The notes beneath the pieces were generated by a model. That model was not told the origin of the DNA. It ran no database searches and worked only from the letters and a program-made list of their open reading frames with translations. From Salinicola corii (GTDB taxonomy: Bacteria > Pseudomonadota > Gammaproteobacteria > Pseudomonadales > Halomonadaceae): DNA of 64,000 bases. Numbering within the stretch: position 1 is the stretch's first letter; each line of letters opens with the position of its first letter. Below are positions 19,898-30,322 of this stretch, piece by piece. The stretch spans positions 316,290 through 380,289 of the forward strand of contig NZ_VTPX01000003.1 in the NCBI RefSeq assembly GCF_008298015.1. The letters are read 5' to 3'. Position numbers and translations under genes: made by a program.

Positions 19898-21231
19898 CCT
19901 CTCAAACCGATAGCGCCGAGACGCGCCAACGCGCCCACCTGGAGCGCCTGGAGGCGGCCTACGCCAGCATCCTGGCCACTCAGGGATTCGATGCCGTTCT
20001 CATCTACAGCGGCCACGCTGGCGTGCATTTTGCCGACGATCAGGAGACTTCTTTCAAGGGCTATGGACACTTCGTCCACTGGACCGGTGCGAGTCACCAC
20101 CAGCATGACTGGTTGCTGATCCAACCGGGCAGCAAGCCCCGGTGGTATTACTACGCGCCGGCGGACTTCTGGCATCTCGCCACGCTGGCGCCGACGGGCG
20201 TGCTGGCGGAAATGCTGACGCTGGAGCCGTTGCGTGACACCGGCTGGCCGCCCCCTCGGCAGATCTCCGCACGGCGACTGGCGGTGATCGGCAACCTGGA
20301 TGCATCGTCGATGCCACTGGGGGCCGAACTCAATCCACCGGCACTGCTGGCGGCGCTGGATGAACTGCGCATGCGCAAGGACGATTACGAGCGCCACTGC
20401 CTGTTCGTCGCCAATCAGTGGGCACTGGCGGGCCACGAAGCGGCCCGCGCCGCCTTTGCCGATGGCGCCGGCGAACTCGATATCCAGCTCGCCTATCTCG
20501 CCGCGACTCGTCAGCGAGAATCGCAGGTGCCCTACCAGAACATCATTGGTATCAATCACCACGCCGGTACCCTCCACTATCAACACTACGACGTGGAGGC
20601 GCCCGACGTACCGCGCTCGCTGCTGGTCGATGCCGGCCATGCCCATGCCGGTTACGCGGCGGACATCACCCGTACCTGGGCTTCCGCTCACGCCGATCCG
20701 CTGTTCGAGCGCCTGGTCCAGGGCGTGAAAGACTATCAACGGCGCCTGATTGCCCGCCTGGCCCCGGGCCTGGACTTCGTCGATCTGCATCGGGATATGC
20801 ATCGACATCTGGCCGAACTATTGGTGGAGACACGCCTGATATCGATCAGTGCCGAGGCAGCGGTGGAGTGCGGCCTGACCCGCGCGTTCTGTCCCCACGG
20901 GCTGGGACACAGCCTGGGGATTCAGGTCCACGACGTGGGTGGACGCCAGCGCGATAATCGAGGAACGCCGCTACCGCCACCGGCCGCGGACCCTGCCCTG
21001 CGCCTGACTCGCGTCCTCGACGCTGGCATGGTCGTCACCATCGAACCCGGGCTCTATGTGATTCCGATGCTGCTGGCGCCATTCCGCCATGGCGCTCAGC
21101 GTGACGCGGTCGACTGGTCTGTCGTCGATCGACTGCAGGATCATGGTGGCATCCGGATCGAGGACAATGTGATTGTCACCACGGATGGCCATGACAATCT
21201 GACGCAAGACAAACTGATCGCCGAGGGCTGA
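19894..21231 (+). CDS. pepQ: Xaa-Pro dipeptidase
   Basis: PepQ hydrolyses dipeptides with C-terminal proline, releasing proline, in the cytoplasm. The 445-residue protein has the M24 pita-bread fold with all five metal ligands: Asp246 and Asp257 (LLVDAGHAHAGYAADITRTW), His339 (HGLGHSLG), Glu384 (TIEPGLY) and Glu423 (GGIRIEDNV), at the same numbers as in E. coli PepQ. Ectoine hydrolase DoeA shares the fold but not this N-terminal domain or spacing. It overlaps lysR by 4 bp and precedes the yheT-like gene by 7 bp. Confidence 0.95.
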   Translation: MTSQTDSAETRQRAHLERLEAAYASILATQGFDAVLIYSGHAGVHFADDQETSFKGYGHFVHWTGASHHQHDWLLIQPGSKPRWYYYAPADFWHLATLAPTGVLAEMLTLEPLRDTGWPPPRQISARRLAVIGNLDASSMPLGAELNPPALLAALDELRMRKDDYERHCLFVANQWALAGHEAARAAFADGAGELDIQLAYLAATRQRESQVPYQNIIGINHHAGTLHYQHYDVEAPDVPRSLLVDAGHAHAGYAADITRTWASAHADPLFERLVQGVKDYQRRLIARLAPGLDFVDLHRDMHRHLAELLVETRLISISAEAAVECGLTRAFCPHGLGHSLGIQVHDVGGRQRDNRGTPLPPPAADPALRLTRVLDAGMVVTIEPGLYVIPMLLAPFRHGAQRDAVDWSVVDRLQDHGGIRIEDNVIVTTDGHDNLTQDKLIAEG

Positions 21232-21238
21232 GCACGCC

Positions 21239-22267
21239 ATGGCAAGCACGATCGTATCGGCCGACTTCCAGGCGCCGGCGGGGTTGCGAAACGCTCACAT
21301 CCAGACGCTGCTGCCACGGATTCTACCCGGGAGGGATCTAGAGCGAGAGATCGAAATCGTAAACCTGCCGGATGGCGATTTCGTGGAGCTGGCCTGGGCT
21401 CGGCCACCACCGCCGCGAGACGATGCACCGATCTTCCTGCTTTTCCACGGCCTGGAGGGATCCTTCGATTCGCCTTATGCCCGCGAACTGCTCCATGCGG
21501 CGGCAAGATTGGGATGGCGTGCCGTGTTGATGCATTTTCGCGGCTGCGGACAGACGCCGAACCGGCTGCCACGGGCTTACCACTCGGGCGATACCGCCGA
21601 TGCCTACTGGATCGTGGGGCAACTGGCACAACGCTACCCCCAGGCGGTCATGGTGGCTGCCGGCGTTTCGCTGGGCGCAAACATGCTGCTCAAGCTGGTC
21701 GCAGAACAAGGTGGTGACGGCCTGCCCCTGGAAGGGGCCATTGCGATCAATGCACCGCTGGATCTGGCCGCGAGTGCCGACTCCCTCAATCGAGGCATAT
21801 CCCGCATCTATCAACGGTATCTGCTGCGCCAGCTCAAGCGCAAGGTGTTGATCCGACTGAAGACCACACCGTTGCCGCTCAATATCAACGCGGGCCAGAT
21901 CCGTCAGTTGAACAGCTTCTGGGCCTACGACAATGATGTCACCGCCCCACTACATGGATTCCACTCCGCAACCGACTACTATCGCCGGGCGTCGGCGGGG
22001 CCGCTGCTAGGCGAGATAGAGCTGCCGACGTTGATTCTGCACGCGGAGGATGACCCGTTCATGCCGGCGGATCTGTTCTCGCGGCTACCGCCGCCCTCGC
22101 CATCGGTTCGGGTCGAGATTGCCCGCCATGGCGGGCACGTCGGTTACGTGGAGCGACGTGGCGGACGCCTTCGCTCCTGGTTGATCCGCCGTGTCGAAGG
22201 ACAACTGCGGCAGTGGTCCCCGCAGCGGCAGGAGCGAGCGGCGTCCTCTCACCTCTCCTGTCCATAG
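21239..22267 (+). CDS. YheT-family alpha/beta hydrolase
   Basis: This 342-residue protein belongs to the YheT/ABHD-type hydrolases. The N-terminal family block is NAHIQTLLPRILPGR. The oxyanion region is LFHGLEGSFDSPYAREL, the nucleophile elbow is GVSLGANMLLKL (Ser near residue 144), the acid is in LHAEDDPFMP, and the His in RHGGHVGYVE. The substrate is not established for the family; ester hydrolysis is assumed. It is the last gene of the lysR-pepQ-yheT set, 7 bp after pepQ. Confidence 0.88.
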   Translation: MASTIVSADFQAPAGLRNAHIQTLLPRILPGRDLEREIEIVNLPDGDFVELAWARPPPPRDDAPIFLLFHGLEGSFDSPYARELLHAAARLGWRAVLMHFRGCGQTPNRLPRAYHSGDTADAYWIVGQLAQRYPQAVMVAAGVSLGANMLLKLVAEQGGDGLPLEGAIAINAPLDLAASADSLNRGISRIYQRYLLRQLKRKVLIRLKTTPLPLNINAGQIRQLNSFWAYDNDVTAPLHGFHSATDYYRRASAGPLLGEIELPTLILHAEDDPFMPADLFSRLPPPSPSVRVEIARHGGHVGYVERRGGRLRSWLIRRVEGQLRQWSPQRQERAASSHLSCP

Positions 22268-22308
22268 AGCGGTCGGGAGCGGCGGCGGAGAATCTCCGCC
22301 GATGGCTG

Positions 22309-22336
22309 GATCCCGGCCTGCGATCAGGCCGGGATC
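22309..22336. terminator. Perfect 12-bp hairpin between yheT-like gene and msrA
   Basis: GATCCCGGCCTG and CAGGCCGGGATC form a perfect stem with a 4-base loop. It includes the msrA stop codon and lies between convergent genes. There is no T-run on either side, so efficiency as an intrinsic terminator is uncertain. Confidence 0.5.
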
Positions 22337-22962
22337 GGGCAAGTGACGCCGGTTCCCTTCAAGCCACAGTACCCATTGGGATTCTTGGCGAGATACTGCT
22401 GGTGATACTCCTCGGCGTAGTAGAACGTCTCCAGCGGACGAATCTCGGTGGTGATCGTCCCGAGCCCCTGCTCCTGCAGGGCTGACTGGTACTCGTCCCG
22501 GCTCTGCTCAGCGGTCGCCCGCTGCGACTCGCTGGTGGTGTAGATCGCCGAACGATACTGGGTGCCGAGGTCGTTGCCCTGACGCATGCCTTGGGTCGGA
22601 TCGTGGGCTTCCCAGAACGTCCCCAGCAGGGACTCGAGCGTTATCTGGGCCGGGTCGTAGACGACCAGGACGACCTCGGCATGCCCTGTCTTCCCCGTGC
22701 AGGTCTCCTCGTAGGTCGGGTTGGGCGTGATGCCGCCGGCATAGCCCACCGCCGTGACTTTCACGCCATCCCGTTCCCAGAACAGTCGCTCGGCGCCCCA
22801 GAAACACCCCAGCCCGAGCACGACCTGCTCGGTGCCGGCCGGAAACGGCGGCAGCATAGAAGCGCCATTGAGCAGATGTTCCCCGCGGATCTGAATGGGT
22901 GTTTCGCGGCCCGGCAATGCCGTCTCCGCGGTCGGCAGCGAATCGGAACGTCGTTGAAACAT
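22324..22962 (-). CDS. msrA: Peptide methionine sulfoxide reductase A
   Basis: MsrA reduces the S form of methionine sulfoxide in proteins and free amino acid. The start at 22962 ([10 protein letters not shown]) has GGAGG upstream and gives 212 residues, the E. coli MsrA length; an in-frame extension to 23007 is not favoured. The catalytic cysteine is Cys53 in [13 protein letters not shown], with GYAGG, TGHAEVV and the resolving-cysteine tail [11 protein letters not shown]. No cleavable signal is evident, so it is cytoplasmic. It lies downstream of tamB on the same strand. Confidence 0.96.
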   Translation of the reverse strand: MFQRRSDSLPTAETALPGRETPIQIRGEHLLNGASMLPPFPAGTEQVVLGLGCFWGAERLFWERDGVKVTAVGYAGGITPNPTYEETCTGKTGHAEVVLVVYDPAQITLESLLGTFWEAHDPTQGMRQGNDLGTQYRSAIYTTSESQRATAEQSRDEYQSALQEQGLGTITTEIRPLETFYYAEEYHQQYLAKNPNGYCGLKGTGVTCPIPA

Positions 22963-23030
22963 GGCTTGCCTCCGAGTGATCGAGGCCGGCGTGCGGTCAT
23001 GGCGCACGCCGGGAGTGTCGATTGAGTGGG

Positions 23031-26000
23031 TCAGGTGCCGTTGGCACGACCCAAGCTAAAGGTGTAGATCAGATCGACGGCCTGCGCCGCCCCGGAAACG
23101 GCCTGTAGATACAGATTCTGAATCAGGCGGTAACGCAGGGTCAGCTCGGCGATGGGAGAGAATATGCCGACGCCATAGCTCACCTTCAAGTCGTCGAAGA
23201 CGTAACCACTGACCACGACCTGACTGTCATCGCCCGATCCCGAGGCATCCAGGCTCAGGTCCTGAACGCCGAACGCCTGGCCGACCTGCCCCACGGCGCT
23301 GCCGGTCTGAGAGAGCGAGAGCCCGATCAGGGCCGAAGTCAGGGCATCGTCTCCGCTACCCGAGTCCTCGGGCGCCCGACCTCGCAGAATGTAAGAGAGC
23401 GCACGACTCTCGGTCATTGCCGGCTCGGAGAAGATCGTCAGCCGTGGCGCGGAAGCGGAGCCCGTCACCCGCAAGCCCGCGATCACATTGTCTTCGGTGG
23501 TGTCCGGGTTGCGGATGGCTTCGAACTGCAGGCTAGGTTGCGACGCCGGGCCGCTGAACAGGACCTGGCCCTGCCGGATGATGAGATCCTGCCCGAAAGA
23601 GGTGTAGGTACCATCGACCAGGTTGACGTCTCCATACAGCTGAACCGGGCCGGTGCCCTGACGCACCTGTAGCTCTCCCCGGAGGCCAGCTTCGAGCCCA
23701 TAGGCCTCCAGCTTCATGTCGGGCCCCAGGTGCAGGTTGACGCGGACGTCGAGTTGCATCCCTGCATCGGCCAGGGCCTGGGCGGTGCCGGCACCTTCGT
23801 CGTTCTGTTGGGCGGCGGCCTGCTGCTGCCGATCCTCTTCCTCGGTAATCACGACGGCATCGCTGCTGGGCGCTTGCGCGGACGAGGGAATCTGACCGAC
23901 TTCCAGGCGTGCCCATGGCACGCTCACATCCCCCCGGACCTGCAAGCGCTGGGGCATCGCACGAATCTGCAGGTCCGGCGCTATCCGCAGGCGCCCGTAG
24001 GCCGGCATCGCCACCATCAACGGGGCTTCGGTGCCGTCGATATCCGCATTGGCTCGCCAGTTGCCGGGCTCCTGCCAATTGGCGTCCCCGGTCAGGTCAA
24101 GTCGTCCATCTTCACTCTGGACGAACCCTTGCAGGGTCGATGACTGGCCCTGCAGCGTCAGCGTCAGTTGCCCATCGGTCACCGCCACCGGCGACATGTC
24201 GCCCTTGGCCTTGACACCGTCGATCGTGACGTCGCCGTTCAAGGCTGGCATCGCTATCGTGCCACCCAGCGAAACGTCGCCATTGATGGCACCTTCCAAC
24301 TGATCGATCCCGGATACCAGTGGCCGATAGGGACTGAATCGCAGGTCGCTCATCTGCAGGCGTCCCTGGAGCGAGCCTTGCCCCGCTGGGTCGTCGATCC
24401 GGGCCTGCAACTGCACCCGGCCGGCATTTTCCAGTTGGAGCTCGAATTGCGTCTGGGCTCGCTGCTGGTTGGCGTCCAGCGACAGAGACATCGCCGCCGC
24501 CGGCACCCGCCAGGGAGCCCCGCGCGCGTCGACACCACGGACATCGACACGGCTATCGATATCGGCCGTGGCAGCCCAGGCCTGGCCGCCGCGTGACCAA
24601 CTGGCTATCACATTGCCGTTTGTCTGGCCGTCGACCTGCCATCCGCTCGGCATGAAATCGTTGAGCAATGCCATCGGGATGTCGTCGATCGAGAGTGCCG
24701 CGCGTCCCTGTGCAGCCGACGCGTTCATGCGCTCGGCCAGGCAGAGCGCGCCCCCCTGTTGGCGATCGAGGCAGAACGGCGAGATCGTCGCGCTGGAGTT
24801 GGTCAGGTTGGCGCTGAAGTCTAGCGAGTCGCGTAGTGCGATGTCTCCGTAGTCGGTCGACACCGAGAGCCGAGAGAATGCGCCCCGATAGTGCTGGAGC
24901 GCGCTGTCCAGACCGCCCTGCAGCCTCACGGAAGCCTGGGCGACCGGCAGACCTTCGCCACCGCTCACGTCGAGCGAAAGCTGATGTCGCGACAGTCGCC
25001 CCTGGAGGTCCAGATCGACGCTCCGAAGCTGCTGTCCGCCGGCCTGGATTCCGCTGGCGTTCAAGTCGACGTCGAACTGGGGGTCCTGGGTGCCGGTGGA
25101 AGTGGCCTTCAACGCCAACTGGTCGAGACGGTTTTCCGCGTATCCCACGTCGCTGCCCTGCAGGTCGACCGTGATCTGCGGCCTTTCGAGCGTGCCGCGC
25201 CCCCGGAAGTGGCCGCGCAGCGCGCCCGAGAGATCGGGTAGGATCGTGCCCAGTGCCGGAGCGTCGATCTGACCATCGATGGCGAGATTGTCGTCGATGC
25301 GGCCGTTGGCGGTCACCCGGTTGTCGCCCTGGCGAAAGTCGAGCGCACGGATGTTCCACTGCATGTCGCTGTTGCCGTCGAGACGCGCGTTCAGCTTGAG
25401 CGCACGCTGCTGCAGCCGGCCGTCGATCGTCAGTTGTGGTACCGACAGCTGCCAGCCGCCGTCGTCACGCATGGCGAAGGCCGTGCGTGCCTGGCCGTTC
25501 AGTTGCCCCGTCACGGCTTGGGTGAACGCCCCCAGCGGAAGCTGCTCGAAATCCAGATTCACACTGGCCGAGAGTGCCGGTGTCCAGCGTACGGTGCCCT
25601 GGCTATTGAGCTGGCCGCCCTTGGCCGCCAGCCGCATCGGTTTCCAACGGAAATGATCGAGGTCCCCTTCACCAGCGGCAGTCAGCGTCACCGGGGGCAG
25701 CCCCTCTCCTTGACCGGCAAGATCGACGCTGGCGCGGTAGTCGTCGAGCCGACCTTCGACATCCAGGGCGAGGTGATCGAGCTGGTACTGCGCTGGGGGC
25801 TGCTCGGTCCCCTGGATACCGCGAAGCTCGCGGGCACCCAGGATCGCGACTTCATCGACTCCGCCGTCCAGGTCGGTGAGCGGCGCGAAGGGCCGGGATA
25901 CCAGCGGCCAGCGCAGCCGTTCGGCGTTGACGTTCACCGAAAACGGCAGCCCCGGCTCGAACGCCTGGAGTTTCGCATCGACCGCCGCCTCTGCGTTTCC

Positions 26001-27182
26001 GGTCGTGCGCAATCGGATATCCAGGTCGGCCAGCGTCCCACTGGCGTCGAGCGATAGCGTCTGGCCGTAGACCGGCGCTCGTGTGACGCGCCCCCGCAAT
26101 GACAGGGAGAGCGGAACGTCGCCCCCCAGCTCGGCACTGGCGGTGAGTTCGGCATGACCATCGGGCGCATCCACCATCAGCCGGTGAATCTCGATCCGAC
26201 GATCGACCGCGGAAGCCGACAACGTCAACTTGTCGAGACGTTGTGGGCTCGGTCCCTCGAGTCGCAGGTCGCTGACCGTCAGATCCGGTATCTCGACCTC
26301 CAGCGGCACCTGAATATTGGGCAGCCGATCGCGGATCTCCCGCAGGCTCTGCTCGATGCTCTGGACCCGCACATCGGTCTGCCCGGCATCGCCGTCGGCA
26401 ACGTTGGCAGCGGCTGCCAGGGTCAACGGCGTCAGCGCCATGGCGATCGGGTCGTCGGGCGGCGCGGCGGAATCCGTGAGCGGAGTGGAGGGTTTGGCAC
26501 CGCCCTCATCGGCGGGCGTGTTGATGGCGACCGACACATCGATGGCATCCGAACTCAAGACCCCGCTTCCCAGGTCGGGCGCTGCCAGCGTCCGGCCCGG
26601 CGTGTCGGGAAGCGCGATGCGAGTCCGCTCCAAAGTCGTCGGTAGCAGTTTCAGGTGGTTGCCGGACATCTCGGCACCGGTTCGGAAATGATCCCAGTGC
26701 ACGTTGGTGCCGTCGGCGAGATGAATGCCGACGTCGTCCAGGCGCACCTGGCGAATCTCGATGGGCAGTGGCACGGAGATGGACGGCATGCCACCGTCTT
26801 CGGCCGCTTCCGGCTCGGGGGGCGGCCGGGATTCGCTCTCGCCCAGCCGAACTCGCGCGCCCGCGATCGTCAAATCATCCAGACACACCCGCCCCTTGAG
26901 CAGGCAATCGTCCGCCCAGGCCAGGTGGAGACGGTCCACGGACAGGTCCAGTGCGCCAGCAGAGAGGCGCAGACCTTCGACGGTCAGTTCATCGAGCGGC
27001 GCGCCTTCGAAACGTTGTGCCTCGACCCAGCCTCGCGACTGGGCCTGCTCGAACAACCATTGGCTACCCCAGGGAGACAATCCCAGCCCGGCCAGCGTCA
27101 GAACCAGACCCAGCAACCACAGGATCAGGAACAGCAGCAGCCGAATCAGAACTCCGGTCCGATGGAGAAATGAAGACGCCAA
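23031..27182 (-). CDS. tamB: Translocation and assembly module protein TamB
   Basis: TamB is a long inner-membrane-anchored beta-helical protein that spans the periplasm and, with TamA, supports outer-membrane biogenesis and phospholipid transport. The 1383-residue protein has an N-terminal membrane anchor ([20 protein letters not shown], residues 13-32) and the C-terminal DUF490/TamB domain ending in [18 protein letters not shown] and LIYTFSLG. The middle is made of repeated amphipathic beta strands. Its start overlaps the tamA end by 37 bp, so the two are translationally linked. Confidence 0.95.
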   Translation of the reverse strand: MASSFLHRTGVLIRLLLFLILWLLGLVLTLAGLGLSPWGSQWLFEQAQSRGWVEAQRFEGAPLDELTVEGLRLSAGALDLSVDRLHLAWADDCLLKGRVCLDDLTIAGARVRLGESESRPPPEPEAAEDGGMPSISVPLPIEIRQVRLDDVGIHLADGTNVHWDHFRTGAEMSGNHLKLLPTTLERTRIALPDTPGRTLAAPDLGSGVLSSDAIDVSVAINTPADEGGAKPSTPLTDSAAPPDDPIAMALTPLTLAAAANVADGDAGQTDVRVQSIEQSLREIRDRLPNIQVPLEVEIPDLTVSDLRLEGPSPQRLDKLTLSASAVDRRIEIHRLMVDAPDGHAELTASAELGGDVPLSLSLRGRVTRAPVYGQTLSLDASGTLADLDIRLRTTGNAEAAVDAKLQAFEPGLPFSVNVNAERLRWPLVSRPFAPLTDLDGGVDEVAILGARELRGIQGTEQPPAQYQLDHLALDVEGRLDDYRASVDLAGQGEGLPPVTLTAAGEGDLDHFRWKPMRLAAKGGQLNSQGTVRWTPALSASVNLDFEQLPLGAFTQAVTGQLNGQARTAFAMRDDGGWQLSVPQLTIDGRLQQRALKLNARLDGNSDMQWNIRALDFRQGDNRVTANGRIDDNLAIDGQIDAPALGTILPDLSGALRGHFRGRGTLERPQITVDLQGSDVGYAENRLDQLALKATSTGTQDPQFDVDLNASGIQAGGQQLRSVDLDLQGRLSRHQLSLDVSGGEGLPVAQASVRLQGGLDSALQHYRGAFSRLSVSTDYGDIALRDSLDFSANLTNSSATISPFCLDRQQGGALCLAERMNASAAQGRAALSIDDIPMALLNDFMPSGWQVDGQTNGNVIASWSRGGQAWAATADIDSRVDVRGVDARGAPWRVPAAAMSLSLDANQQRAQTQFELQLENAGRVQLQARIDDPAGQGSLQGRLQMSDLRFSPYRPLVSGIDQLEGAINGDVSLGGTIAMPALNGDVTIDGVKAKGDMSPVAVTDGQLTLTLQGQSSTLQGFVQSEDGRLDLTGDANWQEPGNWRANADIDGTEAPLMVAMPAYGRLRIAPDLQIRAMPQRLQVRGDVSVPWARLEVGQIPSSAQAPSSDAVVITEEEDRQQQAAAQQNDEGAGTAQALADAGMQLDVRVNLHLGPDMKLEAYGLEAGLRGELQVRQGTGPVQLYGDVNLVDGTYTSFGQDLIIRQGQVLFSGPASQPSLQFEAIRNPDTTEDNVIAGLRVTGSASAPRLTIFSEPAMTESRALSYILRGRAPEDSGSGDDALTSALIGLSLSQTGSAVGQVGQAFGVQDLSLDASGSGDDSQVVVSGYVFDDLKVSYGVGIFSPIAELTLRYRLIQNLYLQAVSGAAQAVDLIYTFSLGRANGT

Positions 27183-28987
27183 GAGTCCTCCTCGTCGTCA
27201 AACGGATGGGCAATATCGAAACGGATCGGCCCAACGGGTGATATCCAGCGCACGCCGATGCCTGCGCCGGTCTTGAGTTCATCGGGCCACCACTCGTCGA
27301 AGGCGTTGCCGGTATCGACGAAGGTCGCACTCCAGAAATTGCCGGTAAGGTGTCGTTGATACTCGACGCTGCTGGTCAACATGTGCTGCCCGCCGAGCAG
27401 CTCGCCGTCATCGTTTTCCGGTGACAGGCTCTCGTAGGAATAGCCGCGTATGCTCTGGTCGCCACCGGCGAAGAAGCGTAGCGAGGGCGGTATCTTGTCG
27501 AAGGTATTGGTGGCCATGGCGCCCCCACCGATACGTCCGACGAAGCGGTTTTCGCTACCGAGCATCCGAACCCACTGGGAGTTGAAGGTGGTACGCACAA
27601 AGCGGGCATCCGACCCCCACGAAGGATCGGACCACTCCAGGGTCAATTCCTGCTTGTCGCCCCAACTCGGGAAGATCGGGTTGCGTTTTCGTGTCCGCGA
27701 CCAGCTGATGCCGGGATAGAGCAGCAGCACGGCAGCGTCCTGGTCGGCCTGGGTGAAATCCTCGTAGGTGGTCTGCCAGTAGAGATCCTGGATCCAGCCG
27801 TTGGAGAACTCCCAGTGGCGGGCCACCTGCACCGAGCTCTCGAAGCTCTTGGTGTCCTCGTTGTCGATATTCTTGAGGCCGTAGCGAACCCGATAGCTGT
27901 CTCTCAGCGGCGTTTCCAGCGGGATCCTGTACTCCCCCGAGAAGCGCTGCTCCGGGCCCGAGAGATAGAGCGAGTTGGTCAGGCTGTGCCCATAGCGATT
28001 GAGCCAGGGCATGGTCCAGGAAAACTGGGTCCGCGGGCCCACGTCGGTGGCGTAGCCGACACCAACCTCGAACTGATGGCGGTCGGCCGGTGTCAGCTCG
28101 ACATCGACGGGTACTACCGTGGGCCGGCTATCGGTCAACTCGCGCGCCATGCTCAGTCCCGGCCCGCCGAGCACGCTGGACGGATCGGCCGTGGTGTCGC
28201 GTCCGGTCGATTCGCTCCACCACGGGCTGGGGGTGGTGGATGTGGCCTCTTCGTTCACCCGCGGACGCACCGCCACGCCAGCGAACCAGTCGGTTTGCCC
28301 GAGATTCTGGTTGAGCGTGGCGAGATCACCAGCGAGATACGGGTCGCCAGGCTCGAAGGGAATCATGTTTTTCAACCGGCGCGGTTCGATCTGGCTTCCC
28401 TGGAAGTGCACATGCCCGAATCGATAGCGTTGACCACTGTCGAGATCGAGGAAGATGCGGGCGCTATTCTCCCAGGGACGCACTTCGATCCGTTGTTGAC
28501 GGAAGCGAGAATTGAAGTATCCGCGCTCCAGCGCCAGGGTCGACATCTTTCCCTTGAAACCGTCGTAACGAGAATGCAACAGCGGATCACCGACCTTGAG
28601 CGGATTCGAACGCATCACCTGCTCGAAGGCTTCGTCCTGCTTGGCGTCGCCCTCCAGCGAAACGTCGACCTGGGTGATCTTGGCGCGCTCGCCTGGCTCG
28701 ACATCGATCACGACCTGACGATTGTCTGTGTCGGGGTAATGGGTAGCCAGTTTGGCGTTGTAGTAGCCAAAAGCCTGTAGCGCCTGCTCGGCACGATTCC
28801 TGACGACTCCGTCCAGACGTTCCCGGGTAGCCTGGCTGTCGGGCTCGAGTTCGGACAGGATGTTGATCACGTTCTCCGCCGGAGGCCCGCTCAATCCTTT
28901 GACCGTCACATCGAGTGCCCAGGCGTGCCCTGCGGCAGGCAGCGCCAGGCAAATGAGTCCCGTCCGTAGGACCTTGACTTGCCGCAT
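27146..28987 (-). CDS. tamA: Translocation and assembly module protein TamA
   Basis: TamA is an Omp85-family outer-membrane barrel. The 613-residue protein has a signal peptide (VLRTGLICLALPAAGHAWA, residues 5-23), three POTRA domains to about residue 260 (for example VDVSLEGDAKQDEAFEQVM and YRFGHVHFQGSQIEPRRLKN), then a 16-strand barrel. Omp85 landmarks are FFAGGDQSIRGYSYESL and a C-terminal strand ending in [10 protein letters not shown] with aromatic last residue. The start follows the upstream coiled-coil gene by 4 bp. Confidence 0.95.
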   Translation of the reverse strand: MRQVKVLRTGLICLALPAAGHAWALDVTVKGLSGPPAENVINILSELEPDSQATRERLDGVVRNRAEQALQAFGYYNAKLATHYPDTDNRQVVIDVEPGERAKITQVDVSLEGDAKQDEAFEQVMRSNPLKVGDPLLHSRYDGFKGKMSTLALERGYFNSRFRQQRIEVRPWENSARIFLDLDSGQRYRFGHVHFQGSQIEPRRLKNMIPFEPGDPYLAGDLATLNQNLGQTDWFAGVAVRPRVNEEATSTTPSPWWSESTGRDTTADPSSVLGGPGLSMARELTDSRPTVVPVDVELTPADRHQFEVGVGYATDVGPRTQFSWTMPWLNRYGHSLTNSLYLSGPEQRFSGEYRIPLETPLRDSYRVRYGLKNIDNEDTKSFESSVQVARHWEFSNGWIQDLYWQTTYEDFTQADQDAAVLLLYPGISWSRTRKRNPIFPSWGDKQELTLEWSDPSWGSDARFVRTTFNSQWVRMLGSENRFVGRIGGGAMATNTFDKIPPSLRFFAGGDQSIRGYSYESLSPENDDGELLGGQHMLTSSVEYQRHLTGNFWSATFVDTGNAFDEWWPDELKTGAGIGVRWISPVGPIRFDIAHPFDDEEDSWRLHFSIGPEF

Positions 28988-28991
28988 TACA

Positions 28992-29996
28992 TCAACCTCC
29001 GCCGCGCTGTAAGTCGGAAACGTCCGTGATCAAGGAGGCCACGCGGCTCGTCAATTGCGAGCGGCTGGCCTCGAGAGATCCCAGTCTCTCCCTGAGCTCG
29101 CGAATCTGGGCGGTACTCGCTCCCGTGGGCAGCGCATCGACACGTGACTGCAAAGACTCGAGACTCGCATTGAGAGCCGTCTGGCCTTGCCGAAGTTCCG
29201 TCATCGAGCTGCGAATTTGATTCAAGGCGTCGGATGATGGCACGTCTTTTTTGGCAAGGGCCTCGACACGGGATTCGAGGTCGGCGACGGAAGCGCGCAG
29301 ATCGGTCGAGTCGCTCCCTTCGACCTGTTGCGAAAGGGCTTGTTGAGATTGACGCAACTTTTCGAGCGAGGTTGTTAGCTGCTCCGATAGCGCCTGACGG
29401 GCCTGCTGCTGCTGATCGAGCGAATTCCCTACCGAGTCGAGGCGATCGTTCTGTTGTTGCTGGCCACCCTCGAGCGAAGTCAGCCTGGCGGCCAGCGCCC
29501 CGCGCTCGTCCTTTCCTGTGCTTTCGAGGGCATCGAGCGAGGATTTCAGCGTGCCAATCAATGCCTGCAGATTCCGATCGGAGTCCTGCAACTTCTCGAT
29601 CTGCCGAGTCGTTTGGTCGTCCGGCTGGGAATCCGCCACTCGCGTTTCCAGGCTCCCTATCGCCGCTCGCGTGGCTTCCAACTGGTCACGCAAGCGATCG
29701 AACTCGGCCCGCAAGCTTTCACCGGAAGCGTCCAGTGTCGATCCGGTCGCATCGACACGCTGGTTGAGCCTGTCGATCTGGGCGCTCTGTGCTTCCAGCC
29801 GCTGAAAAAGCTGCCAGCCTCCCGCGCCCGCTCCGGCAATCAGTAGCAGAATGAGAAACCACAGCGGCCACACTCTGGGCCGGCCGCGTCCGGGAGACCC
29901 TGGGTAACGAGACGCACCCGACCGGCGTGTCGTCATGTCGTCTCGATCTGGAACGATGGTTGGGGATGCGCGATGCTCGTCGGATTGTGATGGCAT
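28992..29996 (-). CDS. Membrane-anchored coiled-coil protein upstream of tamA
   Basis: I do not recognise a named family. About 334 residues: an Arg/Pro-rich head (TTRRSGASRYPGSPGRGRPR), one membrane helix (WPLWFLILLLIAGAGAGGW), then some 260 residues of heptad-type, Gln/Ser/Leu-rich coiled coil (repeated LxxLxxR, RLDSVGNSLDQQQQARQAL). The positive-inside rule puts the coiled coil in the periplasm. The start is either the ATG at 29996 or one at 29936 (MTTRRSGAS) with GAGA upstream; a TTG at 30017 is least likely. The stop lies 4 bp before tamA, so the gene is probably first in a tam operon. Confidence 0.75.
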   Translation of the reverse strand: MPSQSDEHRASPTIVPDRDDMTTRRSGASRYPGSPGRGRPRVWPLWFLILLLIAGAGAGGWQLFQRLEAQSAQIDRLNQRVDATGSTLDASGESLRAEFDRLRDQLEATRAAIGSLETRVADSQPDDQTTRQIEKLQDSDRNLQALIGTLKSSLDALESTGKDERGALAARLTSLEGGQQQQNDRLDSVGNSLDQQQQARQALSEQLTTSLEKLRQSQQALSQQVEGSDSTDLRASVADLESRVEALAKKDVPSSDALNQIRSSMTELRQGQTALNASLESLQSRVDALPTGASTAQIRELRERLGSLEASRSQLTSRVASLITDVSDLQRGGG

Positions 29997-30322
29997 TGCC
30001 GTCGTGTACCTTGCCAATAGTGATGCGGATACTGCGAGAGAACAGGAGGCTCGGCATCCGGGGCCTAGAGCCCGGATGCCTGTCCAGACGCGTCAGTCAT
30101 GGAAACCACTATGCCACGAAAAGCTGGCCTCGGGCGGCTGACGGGATCACGTTACGTGAAAGCCGGCATAAAACCCAGGCTTGGCAGCGGTCGGCTCGCG
30201 TGATAGTGGCAGCGGCCCGATCACCATCGCCGGATTGGCGATGAAGGTCGCGTTCGCGGTAGCATGCCCGCCACCCGCGGAGCGTAATGTGGCCCTCTCT
30301 CCCCCTATCGTCGATGAGCCCG
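29997..30322. other. Intergenic region with an inverted repeat
   Basis: This 326-bp divergent spacer separates the coiled-coil gene from the SOD-like gene. It holds the hairpin at 30053-30080. No RNA gene or further coding frame can be supported. Promoters for both genes should be here but I find no strong match. Confidence 0.5.
30053..30080. repeat. 10-bp inverted repeat in divergent spacer
   Basis: GGCATCCGGG and CCCGGATGCC are perfect inverted copies separated by 8 bases. It could be a hairpin in the 5' leader of either divergent transcript, or an operator. There is no T-run. Confidence 0.4.

Noticed and set aside
19894-21231. Ectoine hydrolase DoeA, suggested by the nearby ectoine operon
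   Set aside because: DoeA shares the M24 fold, but the full alignment and metal-ligand numbering fit PepQ, and no doe genes are adjacent.
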